A stretch of DNA of 7,230 nt, taken from assembly GCA_030595585.1 (NCBI GenBank), contig JAUVCY010000087.1:1-7230 (forward strand). Reading direction: 5' to 3'. This DNA is from Thermoplasmatota archaeon. GTDB lineage: Archaea > Thermoplasmatota > Penumbrarchaeia > Penumbrarchaeales > Penumbrarchaeaceae. Made by a program: the position numbers and the translations under genes. Below, in pieces: positions 1 to 6,400 of this stretch; position 1 is the stretch's first letter, and each line of letters begins with the position of its first letter. The notes under the pieces are model-generated. The model was not told the origin of the DNA and made no database searches. It worked only from the letters and a program-made list of their open reading frames with translations.

Positions 1-1
1 G

Positions 2-3000
2 GAAGTGTTGAACGCCGACGTCATGGCCAATACATGGTACCGTGTCTCCGTGGATTTCGACTGCGCGACACAATCGTGCGATGTATTCCTCTACAGCGCT
101 TCAGGCACACTGCTGGGCAGTAAAATTAATGTTGGTTTTCAATTTCCACAAACATCCGCCAAGAGGTTGATGTTATCCAGCAATACGAGAAGCTATGACA
201 CGAGATCATATTGGGACGACATCAGGATCATCGATAGGTCCGGAACCGGAAGTGTCATTTCGAACGAGATAGATCTTCCGAACGGAAAGCTGTGGACAAC
301 GCTCTCACTGGACAAGAATGAACCAGGCAGTAGCAGGATCGAGTTGGAGATACTGGATGATTCGGATGAGCCGATAACTTCTGTTGTGTATGACAACAGC
401 GCATCGGAGATCGACATCTCCGGACTGAACCCTGGAGTGAAGGCCATCAAACTCAAGGCAAATCTAATTTCACCGGGTTCAGCTCTGCCAACATTGAACG
501 GATGGGGTGTTGAGTGGGATGCAACAAATACCTGGAGAGACTCCTTTCAAACCTCATTGAGGACTGAATATCTTTCCGGGGTGATGATCGATCACGGTGA
601 CGTAATGTTGGTCCCCGGTCAGATCAATGGAGTATACGAGAGCGAGCCTATTACACTCCCAACTAATTCGTACTGGGAGACCATGAAAGTGAACATGTCA
701 TCTACATCCTACTCCCGCATATCCTTTGATATTCTGGATTACAGTACCGAGAGCTCCATACCCGGATACAGCGATCTCTGGAGCAGGAATGGACTCCTTC
801 TCGACATGTTAAATATCGACCCGATAGCGTATCCGGTGATAAGGATCAGGGCGAGACTAAATCAAGAAGATTATGTCGAACCGATCATCCACTCCATCAG
901 CATATCCTGGATCGGCAATATGTTTCCCTCGATCCATGGCTTCAACGTAACGCCGGTGTTGATGAGAACCGAATCAACCAGGATCTCATTCGGCGTAAGC
1001 GATACTGAGCAGTCACCCAGGGAATTGGATGCTTCCTTCGATTACCTGACACCAAGCGGTACAGAATGGATAAGTAGTATGTGTACAGACCTCGTGTATA
1101 ATACATCAAGCTCCACGTATGAGTGTGATCTCATAACCGATACGGCCTCTCCGGTTGGCGTCTATTTCCTCAGGGTCACTGTGACCGATGAGATGGGAGC
1201 GAGCAGGGTGATGGTATATGACGACAGGCTGGAGGTGAAAAATAATATCCCGACAAAGCCTACGATCATCCTTGGCCCTGAGAACCCAACCACAAGATCG
1301 GAAATAACCGCTACCATCGTGGATCCAGGTTATGACATCGAAAGGCCGAACCTGGTGTTCTCCTATACATTCTACATCAATGGGTTGGAGGACACGGAAT
1401 CAAAGAAGATCGACCTTCCAGCTGAGGCGGTTCCATACCTGCCCGGTTCACGAACAAAAAAAGGAGATGTGATCAGCTGTATCGTGATAGGATCTGACGG
1501 TTTGAACGATTCGGAAAGTTACTCCGCATCGATCATGATCATGAACACACCACCAGAAATGATGGTGGATCATGTGGACTATGTGGATTTGGATGAGGAT
1601 ACGGCCGATGATACTCAATTGAAACTCAAAGAGATAACATACGATATCGACGGGGACGACATCACTTTTTCATCACCTGGATCCGGAAATATCACCATAG
1701 AGATAGATGATAGTACCGGATGGGTGAATTTTATTCCAGGGCCTGATTTCTTCGGGGAGGAGAACGTCACCTTCATCGCAAGCGATGGAGAGGATGAGAC
1801 ATACTTTCAGATCAAAGCGTACGTTAAAGCCGTCAATGATATCCCCACGGGAAGCATCATATCGCCCTCATCCAATATCGACGTGGAGCTGGAGGCGATC
1901 GTGACATTTTCCGCCCTTGGGAACGATACGGAATCAGATCCAGAAGACCTCATCTATGCCTGGCAGATAGGGGATGGGGTGATCGCGCAAGGTCCTGATT
2001 TCAGCATGAATTGGACCGAAGTTGGTGAGAGGAACGTATCCTGCTTTATATCCGATGGCGATGAAAAAGCCTACATCGGGTCTGTGATCATCAATGTATT
2101 CAAACCGGATCCTCCTTATTCATCAGAGGAGGTGGGGAGAAACTATACTGGATCGGACCCTCCGGTCATCTTCGATGTGGAGGATGCGTTTGGAAATGGT
2201 GTGATGGCGAGGTATGGCGATAACCCATCGATCGATCTGAGGAACCTCACCGTGGAATTGGATGATTACAACATGAACATCATACTGGAATTGGGGGGAA
2301 CACCCCTCTCTCCAGACAGCAGGGATCCATTTACCTCGGGAGATGGGAGATGGGCATACTATCGCATATACTTCGTAAGCGAGATCTGGTCTGAGGATGA
2401 GTTCATTCAATCATCTTTGAACCTCAACAAAGCCAACCTCTACTCCCCAACAGGACTGAGGTTGCGAAATACCGGCTGGGAGCCACATACACTGACATAC
2501 GGCACTGGTGGGATCTACGGTTCGCCTGTTGTTGAAGGCAACAATATCATCTGGACGCTGGATACAAGGACCCTGGCAGAGAGTGGTTTACTGATCGAGG
2601 ATATGCAACTGTGGGGTTCGGTAAAATATATCGAGGTCGAGGAGGAATTGATGATCGGCGGTTATGACACGATCGGCCATGGATCACAGGCCCATCTGGT
2701 AGTTGAGGAGAAGGTTATAATTGAGGAGGAGGAAGAGGGTGGTATATCTCCCGTTCTGGTCGTGTTCATGATACTGCTGATATTGATCATAATCGGCCTT
2801 GTGATCGCCCTGATCCTGTCAAGGAAAGGAGATAAGTCAAAGGAGGAGGACCCGGAGGGCCAGGAAGAAGGGAAACCTGAGGAAAAAACAGAGGAACCGG
2901 ATACCACCGCGCCCGCTCTATCAGCTCCTCAACCCCCTACGGCACAAAACCTCCCGAAACCTACGAGCAACGCCCTACCTCCAGCTGCAGTTCCGGGACA

Positions 3001-3163
3001 AGCCGCCACAACACCACTGCCAAACCCACCGCAAATGAAAGCCGCCCCGGCTCCTGTGGTCCCACAGCAACAGCCAATGGCTCAGGTCCCCACGCCAGCC
3101 CAACAGCCGGCAACCCCTGCGGCCCAGGTGGCACAACCTCCTCACAATATATCGCAGACGTAA
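2..3163 (+). CDS. Giant type I membrane surface protein, multi-domain beta-sandwich ectodomain (5' partial)
   Basis: The frame is open to the left edge, and the GTG at 5 is not the real start: alignment with the downstream paralog puts it about 440 residues inside the protein. Numbering residues from that GTG: end of a LamG-like repeat (1-76, ending YWDDIRI); beta-sandwich module to the GWGVEW and WRDSF motifs (about 88-181); a second such module (about 190-307); two Ig-like modules (308-416 and 420-513); a cadherin-like/tandem-95 module (521-616) with acidic DIDGDD, the DFFGEENVTF pattern and closing VNDIPTG; a PKD-like module (616-701); an unrecognised membrane-proximal domain (702-902); an acidic linker (IIEEEEEGG); a membrane helix (915-939) followed by RKGDK; a Glu/Lys-rich stretch, then a Pro/Ala/Gln-rich tail to 1052. 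Many N-x-S/T sequons suggest N-glycosylation. No catalytic motif is visible. Adhesin or stalk function is inferred from architecture. The tail may once have been longer (see 3164-3287). Confidence 0.9.
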   Translation, partial: EVLNADVMANTWYRVSVDFDCATQSCDVFLYSASGTLLGSKINVGFQFPQTSAKRLMLSSNTRSYDTRSYWDDIRIIDRSGTGSVISNEIDLPNGKLWTTLSLDKNEPGSSRIELEILDDSDEPITSVVYDNSASEIDISGLNPGVKAIKLKANLISPGSALPTLNGWGVEWDATNTWRDSFQTSLRTEYLSGVMIDHGDVMLVPGQINGVYESEPITLPTNSYWETMKVNMSSTSYSRISFDILDYSTESSIPGYSDLWSRNGLLLDMLNIDPIAYPVIRIRARLNQEDYVEPIIHSISISWIGNMFPSIHGFNVTPVLMRTESTRISFGVSDTEQSPRELDASFDYLTPSGTEWISSMCTDLVYNTSSSTYECDLITDTASPVGVYFLRVTVTDEMGASRVMVYDDRLEVKNNIPTKPTIILGPENPTTRSEITATIVDPGYDIERPNLVFSYTFYINGLEDTESKKIDLPAEAVPYLPGSRTKKGDVISCIVIGSDGLNDSESYSASIMIMNTPPEMMVDHVDYVDLDEDTADDTQLKLKEITYDIDGDDITFSSPGSGNITIEIDDSTGWVNFIPGPDFFGEENVTFIASDGEDETYFQIKAYVKAVNDIPTGSIISPSSNIDVELEAIVTFSALGNDTESDPEDLIYAWQIGDGVIAQGPDFSMNWTEVGERNVSCFISDGDEKAYIGSVIINVFKPDPPYSSEEVGRNYTGSDPPVIFDVEDAFGNGVMARYGDNPSIDLRNLTVELDDYNMNIILELGGTPLSPDSRDPFTSGDGRWAYYRIYFVSEIWSEDEFIQSSLNLNKANLYSPTGLRLRNTGWEPHTLTYGTGGIYGSPVVEGNNIIWTLDTRTLAESGLLIEDMQLWGSVKYIEVEEELMIGGYDTIGHGSQAHLVVEEKVIIEEEEEGGISPVLVVFMILLILIIIGLVIALILSRKGDKSKEEDPEGQEEGKPEEKTEEPDTTAPALSAPQPPTAQNLPKPTSNALPPAAVPGQAATTPLPNPPQMKAAPAPVVPQQQPMAQVPTPAQQPATPAAQVAQPPHNISQT

Positions 3164-3287
3164 CCCCCGGTGAATCCTAACACTGTGGTGAACCCGCCCA
3201 GTTCTACGGTATAAGAAGGTTGAGCAAATGCCATTAGCGCCCATACCAGAGGGTACAGTGAAACCAGGGACAACAGTGGGAACCTGA
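3164..3287 (+). pseudogene. Possible decayed or frameshifted extension of the gene 1 Pro-rich tail
   Basis: After the TAA at 3161-3163 the same frame reads PPVNPNTVVNPPSSTV before a second TAA at 3212-3214. The next frame (+1) then reads KKVEQMPLAPIPEGTVKPG and ends at a TGA at 3285-3287. Both pieces match the Pro/Val/Thr/Gln composition of the preceding tail, and neither looks like ordinary intergenic DNA. One stop-creating substitution (for example CAA to TAA) plus one single-base insertion near 3209 would explain it. Alternatives are a sequencing or assembly error, or a chance effect of low-complexity composition spilling past the stop. The ATG at 3228 could open a 19-codon reading frame, but it has no convincing ribosome binding site. 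Confidence 0.4.
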
Positions 3288-3371
3288 AGGAGAGTAACGA
3301 TCATCCCCCTTGAGACCGTATAAACATCCAGATCTCGCCAGGTCTATCTTCATCCTCAACTTCAATAGATA

Positions 3372-3388
3372 CCTCTCCAACGGGGAGG
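3372..3388 (+). other. Small stem-loop upstream of the gene 2 promoter
   Basis: CCTCTCC (3372-3378) can pair with GGGGAGG (3382-3388) over 7 bp with one T-G wobble and an AAC loop. It is GC-rich and lies about 19 bp before the TATA-like element. It is not followed by a clear T-tract, so it is a weak terminator candidate for gene 1. It could be a protein-binding site or chance. Confidence 0.3.
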
Positions 3389-3396
3389 CTGGCCAG
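3389..3396. promoter_or_regulatory. Perfect 8-bp palindrome CTGGCCAG
   Basis: CTGGCCAG is its own reverse complement and directly abuts the preceding stem-loop. It sits about 11 bp upstream of the TATA-like element, just beyond the usual BRE position, where archaeal activators can bind. An 8-bp palindrome may occur by chance. No second copy was noticed in the intergenic region. Confidence 0.25.
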
Positions 3397-3398
3397 AT

Positions 3399-3417
3399 TT
3401 GTAAAATATTATATATT
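3399..3417 (+). promoter_or_regulatory. Archaeal-type TATA box (with upstream BRE region) for gene 2
   Basis: The stretch TTGTAAAATATTATATATT is the strongest A/T run in the intergenic region and contains TATTATATAT (3407-3416), close to an archaeal TBP site. Archaeal transcription usually starts about 22-27 bp downstream of the TATA box, here near 3434-3440. That would give a short leader that still contains the ribosome binding site at 3442. The position relative to the start codon is the main support. Confidence 0.6.
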
Positions 3418-3430
3418 CATAACTGAATAT
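3413..3430. promoter_or_regulatory. Perfect 7-bp inverted repeat overlapping the TATA box (operator candidate)
   Basis: ATATTCA (3413-3419) and TGAATAT (3424-3430) are exact reverse complements separated by TAAC. The left arm overlaps the 3' end of the TATA-like element and the right arm ends just before the predicted start of transcription. A repressor dimer bound here would block TBP or polymerase recruitment, as many archaeal repressors do. The regulator is unknown, and the A/T-rich composition makes chance occurrence possible. Confidence 0.35.
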
Positions 3431-3441
3431 GTGGGCAGTCT

Positions 3442-3448
3442 GGAGGAG
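3442..3448 (+). promoter_or_regulatory. Ribosome binding site of gene 2
   Basis: GGAGGAG lies 6 bases before the ATG at 3455 (8 bases from the GGAGG core). It matches the anti-Shine-Dalgarno end of archaeal 16S rRNA. It decides the start in favour of ATG 3455 over the in-frame GTG at 3431, which would lie upstream of this site. A start at 3455 also gives a proper signal peptide. Confidence 0.75.
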
Positions 3449-3454
3449 ACGATT

Positions 3455-6400
3455 ATGGAGAATATCAGGAGAATATCGATCTGGCTACTGATGGCGCTGT
3501 TACTGTTCTCATCAATACCAATTATCCTGGATGAGATCTCAAGTGAGGAGAATACGTCCGACGGGGCAACAAGGGCATACAGCGAGGATACCACCTACGG
3601 TGGTGAATGGTACGATGACTTTTCCGATGATACCTGTACCGAAAATATGCTGGGGCTGAAAAGGACGGAAGACGGCTACGGTATGGATTCCCAGCAGGAG
3701 GTGACCCTGTTCGAAGAGGATTACGAATCGTACAACAACGGGCAGAACGTCTTCGGGTCCAACGGATGGGTTGCTGATACGGCCCGCTGGTTGTCGAGCA
3801 ATAAAGCACAATACACTGCCACCACATCGGGACCCACGCCGATGCCCTCTACAAAGATTGGAAAGATATACAACCCCGATGACGATTTCTCTTTTATTCT
3901 CTCAAAGAAGATAGATATCCAGGAAGGGACCCTCACATGCTGGTTTGCCACCGACAAGATATGGACCGGTGCAACGGGGAGTGCCTCCGCGGCAATATCG
4001 CTTTTCAACAGCAATACCGATACCCCGGATGGGTCGGAGAGGGTCGTCCGCGTTGTGGTCAGGAACGCAGGTATCGGCTACAGCCTTTCACCACAATCCT
4101 CCACCCAGATGATCATCTCCTCTGGTGTGACGGCAAACACATGGTATCGGTTCGAGGTGAGGTTCAACTGCACCACTGACACTGCCGATATCTACATTTT
4201 CGACGGAAGCGGAGAGCTCCTCGGTTCTGCGATGGACACCAATTTCATTACGCCTGCCTCCTCTATAAAAAGGATCGAAATTTTAACCTCCAGAGATCAT
4301 TCCATGGTGTACACAACATCGTTCTGGGACGATATCAAGATACTACCACCGATTGATAGGTCCTTTATCGCCAACTCGAATTTCAGGGAGGATTACGAGG
4401 GATACAGCAACGGTCAGAACCTCTTTGGACAGAACGGTTGGATGGCGGATACGGTTCGGGTCTTATCAAGCGACGTAGCACAATACACCGCGACCACTTC
4501 AGGGCCCACTCCAATGCCTTCCGACAAGATAGGCAAGATCTATAATCCGGATGATGACTATTCCTATATCTATTCCAGGAAGATCGGTTTCTCCAGTGGT
4601 ATCCTGGAGTGCTGGGTGGCAACGGATAAGATCTGGACCGGCGCCACCGGGAGCGCATCCGGAACCATCGGTTTGTATGGAACAGATAGCAACAATGTGG
4701 ACGCCTCGGACCTGGTGATCAGACTGGTCATCCGCGACGAGGGAATAGGGTACAGCCTCTCCACTCCAACACAGACGAAGATGTTGGTTGGATCGGGGAT
4801 CACCGCTGATACATGGTACCGTCTGGAGGTAATGTTCAACTGCACCTCCGAGACCGCTGACATCTACATCTACAACGCCTCGGGGGGACTTATCGGAGCG
4901 GCCCTTGATACAGATTTCATGAGGTCCGCATCATCTCTCAAAAGGATAGAACTGCTCACTACCAGGGATCATTTCCTGGATTACACCACGATGTACTGGG
5001 ATGATATCGAGATCACTGGCCTGATATCAGAGCCAAATATCTACTCTACCCTAATAACAAAACCGGAAGGAACGAATTGGTCGGTCCTGGCGGTGGATAA
5101 ACTGGAGACCGCCTTCAGCTGGATCGAACTTGATATCATGAACGTATCGGGTATGCCGATAACTGGATTCTCATACGATCCTTCGAATGAGGATATTGAT
5201 CTCACACCTCTAAATGACCTGGATATCGATGCGATAAAACTGATCGCTACATTCTCCGGGGACAATAAAAATTCAGCCATACTTGAGGGTTGGGGGGTTG
5301 AATGGGCCGCCCCCTACGCCTGGAGGGATTCCTTCCTGACCGATCTGAGGTCAGGCTCATTCACCGACACCGAGAACAGGAATGGCCATATCGAATTGTC
5401 TCAAGGCGCTACCAGCGGTGAGTATGAGACCGAGAGGATAATACTGCCCGAAAAATGCTATTGGGATGTGTTGGAAATAAATCTATCCACGAATACAGGG
5501 GCGACCCTCACCCTGGAGATCATCGATGGTTCTTCCGGCATGACCATCGCAGGCATGTCAGGGTACACTGGAAATGGTGTATTGTCCTGGAATATCTCAA
5601 AGATTGATCCAGTGGCACATGGTAGCCTGAAGGTCCGCGGGAGGTTCACCCATATGTCCGGCAACGAACCCATGCTCAATTCCATCGCATTATCCTGGAA
5701 GATGGATATCAACCCCCCTTCCATCGAGACCTTTGAGATCCAACCTCTGGTGAACAGGACGCAGAAAGCTCCGATCACTATCACTCTCTTCGACCCCGAT
5801 CAAGGCCCGGGCAGCCTGGGTATTGAGGTGAAATATCGGGTGTGGGGGGACCTCATATGGGAGAGCGATCTCATCTCCGAACCGATATTCAACGAAACAA
5901 CCGGCCGCTGGACGTGCGATTTCGCCCCTCTGGGATCCTCACCAGCTGGCGATTATTCATTCATGGTAACCGTAACAGATCGTGTTGGATTATGGTTATC
6001 CACGACATTCATAAAAATGACCACGGTCGTGAATAATCTCCCAACAATGCCTATAATAGAACTCTCTCCGGAGGAGCCGACCACCCTTGATGATATCAAT
6101 GTGACCCTTGTCGTACCCGCAAAAGATATCGATGGGATCGAACTGATCTACAACTACACGTTCCTGATCAATGACGAGGTGGTTGGGGAGTGCTGTCTCG
6201 GATCCGCCAACGAGTCCACAGAGGTTTCACTACCCAGCAGCTACACGAAGAAAAATGATGAGGTGACCTGCAGGGTCTTCGTGATGGACGACCTGGTCGC
6301 CTCGGCATCTTACGCCGTTTCGGTCGTAATCGAGAATTCACCACCGGAGGTCTCCAAAGATATCGTGAATGATATCGCGTTCGATGAGGATACGTGGTAT

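Noticed and set aside
5..7. GTG at position 5 as the start of gene 1
   Set aside because: The frame continues to the left edge, there is no upstream ribosome binding site, and the aligned position in the paralog lies about 440 residues inside the protein.
2123..2410. Antisense open frame inside gene 1
   Set aside because: It lies fully within a well-supported coding region conserved with the paralog, and its product has no recognisable features.
2975..3304. Antisense open frame of 109 codons across the gene 1 tail
   Set aside because: It mirrors Pro/Ala/Gln codons of the tail and gives an Arg/Trp/Cys-rich product with no domain, ribosome binding site or promoter.
3313..3344. AGACC ... GGTCT inverted repeat as a gene 1 terminator
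   Set aside because: The 5-bp stem with a 22-base loop and no T-tract is too weak to call.
3431..3433. In-frame GTG at 3431 as the gene 2 start
   Set aside because: It lies before the GGAGG site and near the predicted transcription start, whereas ATG 3455 has correct spacing and gives a standard signal peptide.
3522..4014. Several overlapping antisense frames over the start of gene 2
   Set aside because: The sense frame is continuous with a signal peptide, ribosome binding site and repeat homology. The antisense frames recur at the matching place in copy B because the sense sequence repeats.
3937..4179. Sense-strand alternate frame of 80 codons within LamG-like copy A
   Set aside because: It is embedded in gene 2, has no ribosome binding site and is not preserved in copy B.
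5842..6036. Sense-strand alternate frame of 64 codons
   Set aside because: It overlaps the first Ig-like module of gene 2, and its His/Arg-rich product has no support.
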